Assembly: GCA_949825065.1 (NCBI GenBank)
Contig: OX463849.1
Coordinates: forward strand, 41,661,234 to 41,725,233
DNA length: 64,000 bases
Source: Odontocerum albicorne
Lineage: Eukaryota; Arthropoda; Insecta; Trichoptera; Odontoceridae
Direction: 5' to 3'
Numbering within the stretch: the stretch's first letter is position 1; each line of letters opens with the position of its first letter. This document shows, in pieces, positions 22,951-33,896 of this stretch. The notes beneath the pieces were generated by a model. The model saw only the letters and a list, made by a program, of their open reading frames with translations, had not been told where the DNA came from and made no database searches. Both the position numbers and the translations under genes were made by a program.

Positions 22951-23319
22951 TATTTAGTCTAAAAAATATCTTAAGGTTAAGATTTTTTTCCTATTCTGAC
23001 ATAATTGAAGGAAACGTCCAGCCTCTTTATATGAGCTTGTATGGTACAATTTAGTTTTCAAACGGAATTTAACTTTGAAAACCCCATTCGATTGGTTTGC
23101 AATACAGGATCTTAGATTTGTCAATATTTTAAAGAAAGCCAAAATATGTGTTTTTGGAGTAGACCTTTTAACATATTTACGTCCATATATGTACACTATT
23201 CGCCGGTTATAACGCTGACTTTTTATACCACGAAGTCGAAGATACCGCGGGTCTTTCCTGATTCCCGTGGCTTTGAAAGAGATATTTTTTAAATATGGAC
23301 GTTACTCGTTCGCCCGATA
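22951..23319. other. No recognisable feature
   Basis: No gene or shared repeat seen. Confidence 0.45.
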
Positions 23320-23958
23320 TTATCATTTCCTTCCCTGTGTTGGGTATCTTCTACACGTTGCTTCTAATAACCATCAATATCTCTATAAATATAATAAATA
23401 CAAGGTTAAGAATTTAGGTATTCCTCCATAATATATTTACGCATTGATTGAAAAAATAATATTAATAATAATCAGAATTCATCGACTACATCGAGGTGTT
23501 TTGTAAAGATCGAAAACAAATTCGCATTTAAACGCTGCGAGTGCCTCGTCTTGACGATAGGTGAATAGTATGCGGGAAGCGCGACACTATATTCGCATCT
23601 CACTCTTGCATACTAGACTGAATTGCGAGGAGCTGAATTGTCTCAACTTCGCAAGCAAAGGCGTAAGCGCCGGGGTATGCGACTAACGTTCCGCGCCACT
23701 AGCAGCTTCTAGGCTTGCAAATAGGTTAGACGTACGCCCGTTCCGTGAGCGTTTTTTAATGTTTTCAGATGGTTTTTTAATGTTTTCAGCAAATAAATCT
23801 CAATTATTATAATTTTTAACTTCAATTATAATTAATTAAGGGGATTATCTATGAATGTTCTTATTTTTCCGATTTAAAATCGCTAATTTTTTATTGCGTA
23901 CTCACTACCCAACACCGGAGCACGCGTATTATTTTTATCACCGTAAGGGAAGGGTTAT
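23320..23958. mobile_element. MITE with TTAT duplication, copy 2
   Basis: The element (23324-23954) is flanked by TTAT on both sides and is otherwise colinear with copy 1 at 10264-10863. It has a 31-bp net size difference, partly from a local repeat of GTTTTTTAATGTTTTCAG near 23750. The same inverted ends are present. Confidence 0.7.
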
Positions 23959-24344
23959 ACAAGAGAATAAATCACGTAACGGTTGTGAGTGTAAACGGAC
24001 TCTGGCGCTCACGTTACGCTGGAGACTGGTGCGATAATTATATCACTTCATCTTGGACCCTTTTCCTTTGTATCGGGAACTATAATGGATCTTCTCTGGT
24101 CTTTAAAATTGTACCCTGCGTCTCAGCATATATTGAAAAACTTACACGTTTAATCTTTCACCACGACATATAATCAGACGGCTATCTAAACGAACCGTTC
24201 TGTTTTTCCTTTCTTCATACAGTTCACAATTTTTTTCTTCTCCAGTTAAGTTATTGCAGATTGCCTATTAGCACTAGCCCTCATCAACATCATACCTGAA
24301 CATTTTTCAAATATTTATTTATTTAACAATTTCACGTATCTCTA
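23959..24344. other. No recognisable feature
   Basis: A CG-richer block at 23970-24060, then AT-rich spacer. No gene seen. Confidence 0.45.
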
Positions 24345-24570
24345 TTTTGTTATTTGTTTTGTATTGTAAAATACTTTCGTTGTATACAGTACAATTTGGC
24401 GGGCTTATTACTATGTGGCAATCTTTTCGAACCAACCAGATAAATGTTAAAGAAGCCTTAAGTAAAAACAGACTGTTATATATTTTTTTTAAATGTGAAT
24501 TCCATCTAAAATTGAACCCGCATCTCCAGGTCGAAACACAGGCGTTTTACAGTCTGGGCCAAGGTTAATT
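24345..24570 (-). mobile_element. tRNA-derived SINE, minus strand
   Basis: Head at the high-coordinate end (minus strand AAAACGCCTGTGTTTCGACC and GAGATGCGGGTTCAATTTT), then the body TTATCTGGTTGGTTCG and the CCGCCAAATTGTACTG tail. It is the best minus-strand full-length copy. Confidence 0.65.
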
Positions 24571-25090
24571 ATATTTTTATAACATGTTTTTGATAGTTAG
24601 AAACTTTTGGCAATAACCTTAAGAAATTTTTATGAGTTGTTTCTCCACACAATACACTCTATGACCCGTTTTCTCGGGCCCGTCTTAAATTCACCTAATG
24701 TGACATCGGCTCCGTTCTTTCAAAGAATCGTGCTCACAATGTCCTCATTAGTGATAGATAATTTTTAGTTTGTACTTATTGTTACATTTTTTTTATTACA
24801 CTCAATTAGTCGGCGACACAACAAAACATGACCACCCAACTTGCTATAAGCAATGTACGATTTTTTCTGCTTGCAAAAGAACAACACTTGTAATTTTTTC
24901 AGTTAGTCTATACGATTTTTATGTATATATTTTTTCGAAATTCTAAATTACTGTGTATAAATCAAAGTGGGTCCACTTGATTCCGTAAGAAAAGTTCTGT
25001 ATGAATTAAAGTAACTTGAAACGAGTTATTGTTTGAAATAGTTAAAAACATAGTTATATTTTGAAACAATCTGAAATTTATTTATTTTTA
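24571..25090. other. No recognisable feature
   Basis: AT-rich spacer. Confidence 0.5.
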
Positions 25091-25170
25091 ATACTTGATT
25101 GTACATTCTACAATATGGCGAGTTTATTGCCAGGTGGCATATCTCTTCCAACCAACCATACAATACAGTA
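25091..25170 (-). mobile_element. SINE tail fragment
   Basis: TACATTCTACAATATGGCGA, then GTTTATTGCCAGGTGGCA and TTCCAACCAACC match the reverse of the SINE tail. Confidence 0.55.
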
Positions 25171-25375
25171 AATAATAAATCTAAAGAAACACAAAATAAA
25201 AAATAATTAACAATGTCATCGATTACCAGGAAAATGAAAGGGAGATCGTAAAGAATTATGATGGAAAACACTTTATTAGATGTAATGTTTTTTAATTCCA
25301 TTTTCAAAATACGTCAACAGTAGTGGGAGTCTTATATTAACTGGTTCCAGAGTCTAGCAGAATGGGCAGTAAAAT

Positions 25376-25949
25376 ATTTCAGCAAAGGCACACCCATCCC
25401 AGAACAAATCTTACCCGACTTCACGCTGAACAGCGAGAAGAAACCCTACAACACCACATCCTCGCTTGGACCGTGAAGTTCTATAAAAGCCAACAAAATC
25501 ACAGAAATCCCTTAGTCGCTGCCCTGGGGGCTTACGAGAGTAAATCCGACCTACCCTTCCGTTATAGGCACAAGCTCCCGAAGCATTATCTGTTGCCTGA
25601 CTAGTCCACCTACAGTATTAGCTGGGACGACCAAGGTCTGAGTGAATGTGATGGAATACAAGTAGCCTGAACGAGTGGACTTGTTTTTGCTAAATAATTA
25701 GTGTAAGAATTGTTATCTAGTTATAAGTAGTATGTAGGTGTTAATTATTTCTAAGATCTCATATATTAAGATTGAATAAATAAAATAAAATGATATGTAG
25801 GAAAATAAGATTGAATAAGTTCATAAATTATAACATATAATTAAGATTAGTTAAGTAATAAATTTGTATATAGGTATAGCCTTGACAAATGTTTGTATAA
25901 TAATTTACTTGTTTAATAAAAAAATTTAAAAAAAACATTTCAGCAAAGG
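25376..25949 (+). mobile_element. 5'-truncated non-LTR retrotransposon with 13-bp target duplication
   Basis: ATTTCAGCAAAGG occurs at 25376-25388 and 25937-25949, a perfect duplication around 25389-25936. The insert starts inside the last part of an ORF2 (RLHAEQREETLQHHILAWTV, then NPLVAALG, LPFRYRHKLP, stop at 25602-25604), followed by a 330-bp 3' UTR with AATAAA signals and an A-rich end. It is a textbook LINE insertion lacking all catalytic domains. The duplication is perfect, so the insertion is younger than most debris here. Confidence 0.8.
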
Positions 25950-26017
25950 AAATTATTCAGTTAGAACAGTAGATATTAAAAATAAGTGAACTAATAATAT
26001 TGTAATTAAATTTTCAG

Positions 26018-26162
26018 AAAAGTGATCACTCAGAAGAGAAACCGAGTAAAGAGGTGCAGTACATCACGGGTTCAGCTCCGCTCAGCATGCCGGGCCACAC
26101 TGGATACCTCACTGTAGCCACTCTACCTCCTGTCTGGTGCAGGAGCTCAACAATCAACAAAG
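26018..26162 (+). CDS. Host exon, probable tRNA (adenine(58)-N1)-methyltransferase TRMT61A C-terminal part
   Basis: A 145-bp exon sits between a good acceptor (AATTTTCAG ending at 26017) and donor (AAAG|GTACAAGT at 26162/26163). In frame 0 it encodes SEEKPSKEVQYITG, then SMPGHTGYLTVATLPPVWC. The GHTGYLT.AT signature lies close to the C terminus of animal TRMT61A, the catalytic SAM-dependent subunit that makes m1A58 in tRNA with TRMT6. That link is from memory of the family. No other TRMT61A exon was recognised; upstream exons may be left of the window or hidden in short frames. If the donor is not used, the frame stops at 26237-26239. It could instead be a pseudogene fragment. Confidence 0.5.
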
Positions 26163-26319
26163 GTACAAGTATACGCCTATGTTATATATCTTCATTTATC
26201 TTAATAACAAATCTACTAAAAGTGATCCCTTTGGCTTAGTTTGTGAGAAACATGTTTTTCACCCGGGATTTTCGGTCTAATTCCTGATGAAAGAAATTAT
26301 TAAAAAATTGATCCCAATC

Positions 26320-27271
26320 TACGAGGCGTATCCAGAAAGTAAGTGTACTGAGGCTCTCACGACCGGATGGATTTTATTTTCGACATGTTGGCTACACTTC
26401 CGTGTAGCCTGACCCTTCCTCTCCACAACGAGACCGGTTCGAGGTCAGTACGTTGAGAAGTGTCGACGCGACAACACGTTTCGTGAAAAATGTCAACCCA
26501 ATCTCCCGCCAAGTGCGAAATTTTGTAAAAAGGCAAGAGTTTTTGAGGCGCTGCAAACTCCATGGAGATGAATTTCTCCGCTCCATCGTTACTGGAGATA
26601 AAACTTGGGCTGCACACTACACGCCTGAAACCAAAAGGCAGTCTCAACAGTGGCGTCACACCTCTTCACCCTCCGCCAAAAAGTTCAAAACCACAACTTC
26701 AGCCAAGAAAATCATGGCATCCGTGTTTTGGGACTGTCAAGGCATAATTTTAATTGAATATATGCCTCAAGGGGAGACCATCAACTCTGCAAGATACTGT
26801 GAGACCCTAAAAATATTGCGGAGGGTGATTCAGAACAAGAGGAGAGGCATGCTGACAAAGGGAGTCTGCCTGCTGCACTACAATGCAAGACCACACACGG
26901 CCAACGCCACGAAGGAACTGCTCGCCTCGTTTAAATGGGATGTCCTGAACCATCCCGCGCATTCCCATGACCTAGCACCTTCAGATTACTATCTCTTTAC
27001 CTCCCTGAAGCTGCACATGGGTGGAAAAAGGTTTTCAACCGACGAGGAGGTAAAGGAGGAGTTGGAGAAGTGGACGGAGGGGTTGGCGGGAAACTACTTC
27101 GAGGAAGGCATCAAAAAGTTGATACCCCGCTTCACCACCTGCATTGAGAGGAATGGCGACTATGTCGAAAAATAGCTTACATATGTACTAACCACGTAAT
27201 TTTTTTGTTTAAATAAAAAAAATTGTAACCTACAAAAATTCAGTACACTTAGTTTCTGGATATGCCTCGTA
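26320..27271 (+). mobile_element. Mariner transposon, N-terminally deleted
   Basis: TA-flanked inverted ends (CGAGGCGTATCCAGAAAGTA at 26322; in reverse CGAGGCATATCCAGAAACTA at 27269) bound a 948-bp element. A full mariner is near 1.3 kb, so about 350 bp is missing from the 5' coding half. The ends differ from those of the other three mariners in the window. Confidence 0.88.
26480..27175 (+). pseudogene. Mariner transposase catalytic domain, D-to-Y mutant
   Basis: A continuous frame of about 230 residues covers RQEFLRRCKLHGDEFLRSIV, TGDKTW (first catalytic D), MASVFWDCQGIILIEYMP, LLHYNARPHTA and SHDLAPSDYYLF (third D), ending in NGDYVEK. The DNA-binding helix-turn-helix pair is deleted and the second catalytic aspartate (normally LLHDNARPH) is tyrosine. 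The protein could neither bind ends nor cut. The frame itself is still open, so the mutation and deletion predate little other decay. Confidence 0.8.
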
Positions 27272-27940
27272 GAGCTTGTCTATGAACCGTACTTACATTA
27301 GCTTGAAATAGGTAAATGCCTGTTGGTAGTATTGTCGACATGTATAATAAGAAACTAAGAATTGTGTACCTACTCCATTAGTTCTAAGCTCAAAAGCTTC
27401 ATAAATCCTTTACGCTCTTTAACATCTCTGCATCACCAATTCAGATATGTTTCAGGGTACCATACAGACCTATGAAGCGCAGCTGCATGGCCGCAAAGTT
27501 AATACTTTGGACTTGTGTGCTACTTCCTTTGAAAATCACTAGCATTAATTCCATCTAGTTTCTGAGGTATATAAATAATTATGATTTCAGCCAAATTTAT
27601 TCTTTAAAAACTTCAGTCAGAAATGAGAAAATCGCAATTGGATGGAAACGTATTAATTTTTTCCCCTATATATGTTATTATACCGCTCTTGTAAGCAAAT
27701 ACTGAGTTTGTTAAAATGTTAAGTCAAAGTATTTTTGAAATGCTTTTATCCTTTAATCAAGTACATTAAACATATACTTTTGTTGTTATAAAATAATGTA
27801 CTTTTGTTAAATTTATTGAATTAAAACCTCAATTTACTTTTTGTGGCTTAAAATAATAGAAGAGAATTGAAACATTGATTTTTATGTAGGAACTGCTTTT
27901 TCCCTTACAAGGGCAGTATATTATTGAATGACACTTTCAT
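27272..27940. other. No recognisable feature
   Basis: AT-rich spacer. No downstream exon of the 26018-26162 gene was recognised. Confidence 0.45.
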
Positions 27941-28010
27941 TATATGACATATACAATCTGGCAGACTTATTGTCATGTAACAATTTCTAGTACTCAACCA
28001 GTTGATATGG
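27941..28010 (-). mobile_element. SINE tail fragment
   Basis: ATATACAATCTGGCAGACTT, then ATTGTCATGTAACAATTTC and CTCAACCAG follow the reverse SINE tail pattern. Confidence 0.45.
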
Positions 28011-28109
28011 ATAGTCGTGTATGTGAAAAACTAGATTGTGATTTTTTTTTATCGCCTTTCAAAATACACGTATTCATGTACTGTTTTTGTATATCTTTTT
28101 ACTAGATGG

Positions 28110-28200
28110 TGTTCGCTATATCAATCACCATTGATCAATCACTATATCAATCACTATATCAATCACCATATATCAATCACCATATATCAATCACTTTTAT
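28110..28200. repeat. ATCAATCAC microsatellite
   Basis: ATATCAATCAC-type units of 14-16 bp repeat about six times. Confidence 0.85.
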
Positions 28201-28220
28201 TTCAATTTGTACCAAGTCCG

Positions 28221-28561
28221 AATTTCAAGCTATTCTTTGAAAAGGTCTGCTATTTAATTCAAGCTATTCTTTAAAAAGGTCTGCTATTTAATTCAAGCTA
28301 TTCTTTGAAAAGGTCTGCTATTTAATTCAAGCTATTCTTTGAAAAGGTCTGCTATTTAATTCAAGCTATTCTTTGAAAAGGTCTGCTATTTAATTCAAGC
28401 TATTCTTTGAAAAGGTCTGCTATTTAATTCAAGCTATTCTTTAAAAAGGTCTGCTATTTAATTCAAGCTATTCTTTAAAAAGGTCTATTTAATTCAAGCT
28501 ATTCTTTGAAAAGGTCTGCTATTTAATTCAAGCTATTCTTTGAAAAGGTCTGCTATTTAAT
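28221..28561. repeat. 34-bp minisatellite, 10 units
   Basis: AATTCAAGCTATTCTTTGAA plus AAGGTCTGCTATTT repeats ten times; one unit lacks 4 bp and three carry G-to-A (TTTAAA for TTTGAA). Confidence 0.95.
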
Positions 28562-28799
28562 TTTGATCACCTGCGAGGAGAAATATATATGATCAGCAAA
28601 TCTAGGGTCATTGATTATTTCTCCAAACCTAACACCATCTTCCAACTGTCCAAAACTCATCTCATGATTTTTCCTACATTACATATATTTAAACAGCATT
28701 GATGTACACAACTTTCTCTTCCTTCAATTGTGAAACTATTGAATAAGATGTCTTCTATTTTATTTTTTGTTAAGTTGTCAACATAAACATCCCCAATCA

Positions 28800-29065
28800 A
28801 AGATGTGAGATGGTTTCGCATTTTTTTCAGGCTTTTTCAGAGGCAATACGGTGCACATACAGTCAAAAACTTTTTTGTAGTCAATGAAACTGAATATCAT
28901 AAGAATGTTGAACTCAGTGCTATCAACTGTCTCGCATTCAGAATCTGTTCTATAGTACCTTTTTGTTTGACAAATCCCGCCTGTTCAGATGTAATCTGCC
29001 AGTCAGGATGGTCTCAAAAATTATTTTATTATATGCAACAGTACTTTGCTTGCATGCAATAAGAG
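28800..29065 (-). pseudogene. LINE reverse transcriptase core fragment
   Basis: On the minus strand: KVLLHIIK.FLRPSWLADYI, SEQAGFVKQKGTIEQILNAR, QLIALS, a frameshift, then SFIDYKKVFDC. The EQAGF..G.GT.EQI and FIDYKKAFD blocks are RT motifs 2-3 of RTE-type LINEs. It lies on the wrong side of the more C-terminal fragment at 29265-30060 to be the same copy. Confidence 0.65.
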
Positions 29066-29264
29066 AAATATTGTGTGGAAATTACTGTACATATGTTATT
29101 TCTATGTTGAGCGAGCATCAAAAATGTGCTATTTTTTATGATTTTAGTCAAGAGTTCTATGTATTTCAAATACATATTTTGTAAAAAAGTATAATGACTT
29201 AAATTTTTATTTATGTAATTTTCTTTTCAGTTTATTTGTGTTCATAATAAATTGATCCGTTCCG
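29066..29264. other. Spacer between two LINE fragments
   Basis: AT-rich, no feature seen. Confidence 0.4.
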
Positions 29265-30060
29265 TTCCGTGGTTGCAGTCCTAAGACTGGTTTGCAGCAA
29301 TTTGAACTCTTCTCCTCCATTCCTCCCTGTCCTGTGCGGCTCTTTTTAAATCTGTATATGTTGAGCAGCGCACGTCCACCAACAGGTCCTCCAGGTACTC
29401 TCTGCGTGGGCGTCCCCTAGAGTTTGTCCCCTCGGTCATACCCTCCATTATGGAATGCAAGAGGCCCTCTTGTCGTATTATATGACCGATCCATCCTGCA
29501 CGCCTTTCGGACAGGATCCTGAGCAGGTGCCTTCCTCCTTCGATTCATTGGAGAACCTCTTCATTTGTGATGTGGTCTCTCCAGGAAATTCCTAATAGTC
29601 TTCTATAGGACCACATCTCAAAAGCCTCTAGTCTTCGTCTATCTCTTTCGGATAGGCACCATGTCTCGCAGCCGTACATCAAGATACTCCATACATAGGT
29701 CTTGATGAGGAGTATTCTCAGTTTTAGGTCTATATTATTTGATTCTATTATTTTCGACCTTTTATTAAATGCAAGTCTAGCCTGATGTATACGGCTGTCG
29801 ACCTCGCTCTTGGACCGACCGTCCCATGTTATTTTGCTCCCGAGGTAGACAAACTCCTTGGTGTTCTTTAGTGGTTTACCCGACATCACTATTCTCATCT
29901 GGTGTTGCGCTCGGCCTACAGTCAGCAGCTTTGTTTTGTCTTTATTTATCTTCATACTGTAGTTATTTTGAAGAATGCTTTCCATAGTTGTTAAGGCCTC
30001 TTGTAGTTCCTCTTCACTTTCAGCAACCATAGCAATATCGTCAGCGAACCTTAAATTGAT
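29265..30060 (-). pseudogene. LINE reverse transcriptase, ADD motif to C terminus
   Basis: An open minus-strand frame starts at NLRFADDIAMVAESEEEL, which contains part of the RT active site (ADD). It continues through KTKLLTVGR, EFVYLGSKIT, RIHQARLAFNKRSKI, LMYGCETWCLSERDRRRLEA and RRLLGISWRDHITNEEVL. After one shift near 29545 it runs LLRILSERRAGWIGHIIRQ, NSRGRPRREYLEDLLVDV and DLKRAAQDREEWR. This is the standard C-terminal half of an RTE/Jockey-like ORF2. The 5' part is missing, as expected from truncation at integration; only one frameshift makes it comparatively young. Confidence 0.8.
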
Positions 30061-30289
30061 AAAAAGATGATAAAAAAGATAACAATATTGTTTTTTTTCT
30101 TTCAGATGTCTCATCCGAAAACATAAGTCAAGATGGAGATCAAGAAATACAGTGACTTTCTTTTTTAAATGAAGTATTTTTATAAATAAACCTATGATAA
30201 AATAAAAATACAGATTTTTTAACAAACATTAAATAAAATATGGCTAGTGTTTGAATGTACTATTTTTTTATCTCTCGACACTTCATTAT

Positions 30290-30345
30290 TTAACAATCTG
30301 GCGAGCTTATTGTCAGATGGCAATCTCTGCCAAACAACGATTCTA
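30290..30345 (-). mobile_element. SINE tail fragment
   Basis: CAATCTGGCGAGCTTATTGT, then AGATGGCAATCTCTGCCAAA: reverse SINE tail. Confidence 0.5.
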
Positions 30346-30514
30346 AAGGAGTTACATGATCTCAAAAATCATTCACATTATTTTTCATGTGTACAAAATT
30401 CATAAGCAATAAAAGTGAGATATCGTCAATCAATCGAAGTAAGTCAGTGTTGAATTTTCTGAGGTGTTGAGGACGGCCATTGAGGATTGCTTGAGACTTG
30501 TTTATTTATTTCAC

Positions 30515-30605
30515 TTCATTGTAAATACAATCTGGTGGGATTTATTGCCAGGCGGCAATCTCTTACAACCAACCAGACAAAATGTAAATAAAGCAAGTTA
30601 CATGG
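30515..30605 (-). mobile_element. SINE tail fragment
   Basis: TACAATCTGGTGGGATTTAT, then TGCCAGGCGGCAATCTC and ACAACCAACCAGACAAA: reverse SINE body and tail. Confidence 0.55.
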
Positions 30606-31249
30606 TTGCAAAAAATATTCCGAAGATTATTCATATTTATGCAATTTATGGACATAAACATATTAAAGTAAATGTGAAATATCACCAATTAAAGGAAAGG
30701 ATGGTGGAGAGGAAAGGAAAAGAAAAATCAGGAATGAAACACGTTTTATTACTGACTAGAAATTAAGAGTTTTTTCAGTCACTTCTTAAAGCATGTCAAC
30801 GACGCAGACTAGGATTAATGAGTAAAAAACCATGCTCCTTAGTCCACTCTAAGATCAATTAAAGATCTGCATTTACCATTTAATGCCATGTGAAAGCATT
30901 TGGGGTCGAGATGAATTTACATATTTATATATGTGCAGATCATCCACATATAGGTGATAAGAACTTTGAGATATAATGTGTTTGGGTTGATTAATGTAAA
31001 AAAGAGAAGTGATAAGAGAGTTCCACCTTAAAGAGCACCTGCAGAGAGATAAGTCTAGATGGTTTGTTGCATCATTATAATTTTCGATAAATTGAAACAA
31101 GATATATTAAAATGAAATACATATCACCAAGTTTTGAATTTGTATTTTACGATAGAGATCTTGCATAAAAATAATCATTGATGGATTTTCAGCCAATGTA
31201 AAATATTAGGAATAGTAAAAATTGTAAATCAGTTTTATGATATATATAA
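30606..31249. other. No recognisable feature
   Basis: AT-rich spacer with unsupported short frames. Confidence 0.45.
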
Positions 31250-32230
31250 CACATCGATTAATAAGTCCCGGGACTAACCAACAGATGGCGCCTCTAATAA
31301 CAAATCCATACCATTCTCAGTTAGTAGCAGCCTTTAGAAGCTACGTGTCAAACTTTCATGACATTCCGACATTGTATCATCATTGAGTTACAGTGGTTAT
31401 ACTGACGCTACTTTTGCTATTTTCAAAATAATTAAAAATTGAATTTCGTGTGTTGATAAAACATTGCTTTTTAATGGGAAAAAATACTGTTCAAACTCAG
31501 AGATGGCTTAAAAATTGTCATCCGGGCTCTGCTCCGTCGAAAACAACCATTTGTTAGTAGTATGCTGATTTCAAACGCGGTCGTACAGACACAAATGATG
31601 CTGAACGCTCTGATCGTCCAAATGAGGCTGTTACACCAGAAAACATAAAAAAACCCTTAAAATCGTGATGGAAAATTGCAAAGTAAAGTTGCGTGAGATA
31701 GCTGACATCCTGAGGATATCATTTGGTTTACACTATTTTGCATGAACATGAAAAAGCTTTTTTCGAAATGGGTGCCACATTTGCTCACAATGGAACAGAA
31801 ACAACAACGCATCGAAGATTCAGAGCGCTGTTTGGCACTGTTTACACTAAATAAACAGGAGTTTTTGCATCGGTATGTGACAATGGATGAAACTTTGATC
31901 CACCAATATACTCCGGAATCAAATTGACATTCAGCTCAGTGGAGAGCAGCCAGTGAAAGTCGTCCGAAGCGACCAAAAACACAACAGTCGGCCGGTAAGG
32001 TTATGGCCTCCGTATTTTGGGATGCGCATGGTATAATATTAATCGATCACCTTGAAAAGGGAAAAACTAATATTACATAGCGTGATTCGAGCGTTTGAAC
32101 GCAGAAATTGCAAAAAAAAGGCTCCATATGAAGAAGAAAAAAGTTCTCTCATCAGAACGCGAACAGAAGGTGTCGAAAATGCTCACTTTCGTCTACTTAA
32201 CATTCCATTTTGAAGGCTTGTAATCAAATA
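31250..32230 (+). pseudogene. Irritans-type mariner remnant
   Basis: The 5' end GATTAATAAGTCCCGGGACT near 31255, followed by CAACAGATGGCG, resembles Himar/irritans ends. Decayed frames follow: VQTQRWLKNCHPGSAPSKTT, ADFKRGRTDTNDAERSDRP, VKLREIADILRIS, then a longer block KLFSKWVPHLLTMEQKQQR, RYVTMDETLIHQYTPESN (first catalytic D in TMDET), QSAGKVMASVFWDAHGIIL and HLEKGKT. The rest, with the second and third aspartates and the 3' inverted end, is deleted or unrecognisable after about 32200. Stops are frequent. Confidence 0.75.
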
Positions 32231-33469
32231 AAATAATATATGTAACGTAAAAGCAAACACAACATCTTATAGAGCAGAAAATTTTCTTTCGAATGACGTA
32301 TAACCTTTACCATTTTGTTTTACTTTTGGTGCTTATTTTTTAATTTGGTAAAAAACGGACACAACTTATGTTAACACCTAATATATAACTGAATTAAATT
32401 ATACATTTGTAACTAAGAAAACACTAGAGAAGCTTTGTGGGAAGGAAACTGTCTGCTAACACCTATGGCTAGAAACTGATCAAACAGTGATGTCATGCTG
32501 TTAAAAAACTGCAACTGAAGCAATTACTGCTTTGAGGAATTATGGTAATCCAAGATTATTATTTAAAGAAGTTGTGGGAGTGGCGATATTGTAGATTTTT
32601 TCACATTTATTAAATCAATTATTTTGAAATATTTTATTCCCATAAATCATATATATCTACAAGAGCTTGATAGCTACATCTGAACAAAAATACATATGAA
32701 AATTGTGTAGTTTATTCTTAAAAAATAAATAGTATTTATTGATTTATCAGAGAAATAAAAATTATTTTAGCATATATAGCAAAAGCATTTTTATTGCTAA
32801 TGAACGTGCTTTTGCTATGATTGTTAAATAATCAACTCTAAATAGAAGATTGCTTCGTTGATATATAGGTAGAAGCAATTTTAATATAAATTAGGATTTA
32901 TTCAAAATATTCTCATGTATAGTGAGTTTACCTAATTAACCACATGTAATTTGTATTCCTAAATATCCGTATTATAAAATAAATTAATTTACTTTTCAAA
33001 TGGAAAATTTGTGTATTGTTTATTATTTACAATACAATTATGTTAATACAATAAATATATTGAATTCAACTCTGCCTAACAAAATGGTACAAAAGATCAA
33101 ACCTGATGTTCATCTTGAAACTAAGATTGACAAGTCATCTGAACTTTAGGTTTGATCTATCAAGACTGCTTGCTGAAGTGCAATAGCTCACACACAACAC
33201 ACACAGATGTTTTCCATACGATGGCTAACAATCATAGTCACTATTTTCGCACTTATATCAAGTTTAGCTGTCATACATTGGTGTCTAATAATAGTCCATA
33301 TTTTTGTCTAGACAAATTGAAATGAAAATAATATATCGCGTTGGAGTTGATTGTCGATTTCCTTTGAAATGTGAATTAAATTGATATGAAACCTTTTCAT
33401 TCTGAACTTATAATAGTAATATTATGTAGGTAGGTAATTATTTGAATTAATTAGCTCTTATAATTTGGC
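32231..33469. other. No recognisable feature
   Basis: Very AT-rich spacer; nothing supported. Confidence 0.5.
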
Positions 33470-33775
33470 ATGAATGAGCACCCACCAATTGAAGGCAAAA
33501 ACCAAGGCTGCACTATTCAAATTCCACAACAAATGATCGATACAAGATACCTCATGAATTCCATCTTTGGCACACAAATTAACCAATTGATGGAAGAAGA
33601 ATTATCGAAATAAGATATTGTAGCACTAGCAAATCAACAGACTCTTGCTATTAACTGAAAAATTATTTATATGATGCCAGGCCAAGAAGAAATTTATTAT
33701 AGAGCTGAATCTTTCATCTCAGATGATCCCAGTTATGTGCTCAACTTTGAGTTCAACAGGCATACCCGCTGCTGA
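33470..33775 (+). pseudogene. Unidentified pseudogene with in-frame stops
   Basis: One frame of 102 codons from an ATG reads like real protein but has TAA and TGA inside: GCTIQIPQQMIDTRYLMNSI, FGTQINQLMEEELSK-stop, DIVALANQQTLAIN-stop, MPGQEEIYYRAESFISDDPS, YVLNFEFNRHTRC-stop. The amino-acid composition and punctuation look like a decayed exon or retrocopy rather than chance. I do not recognise the family. No introns or poly(A) tail are visible next to it. Confidence 0.4.
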
Positions 33776-33896
33776 AAAAAGCAGTGATCATATTATGCTA
33801 CTACGCAATCTGAATTTTTTAAAAAGAATTTTTAGTAGAACCCAACAGATCTTCATTAGATCATCATCACTGTGAAGATCTTTTCTGAGTGTATCA

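Noticed and set aside
28800..30060. One continuous LINE from 28800 to 30060
   Set aside because: The fragment at 28800-29065 encodes an earlier part of the RT but lies downstream on the minus strand of the later part, so these are two separate copies or a rearrangement.
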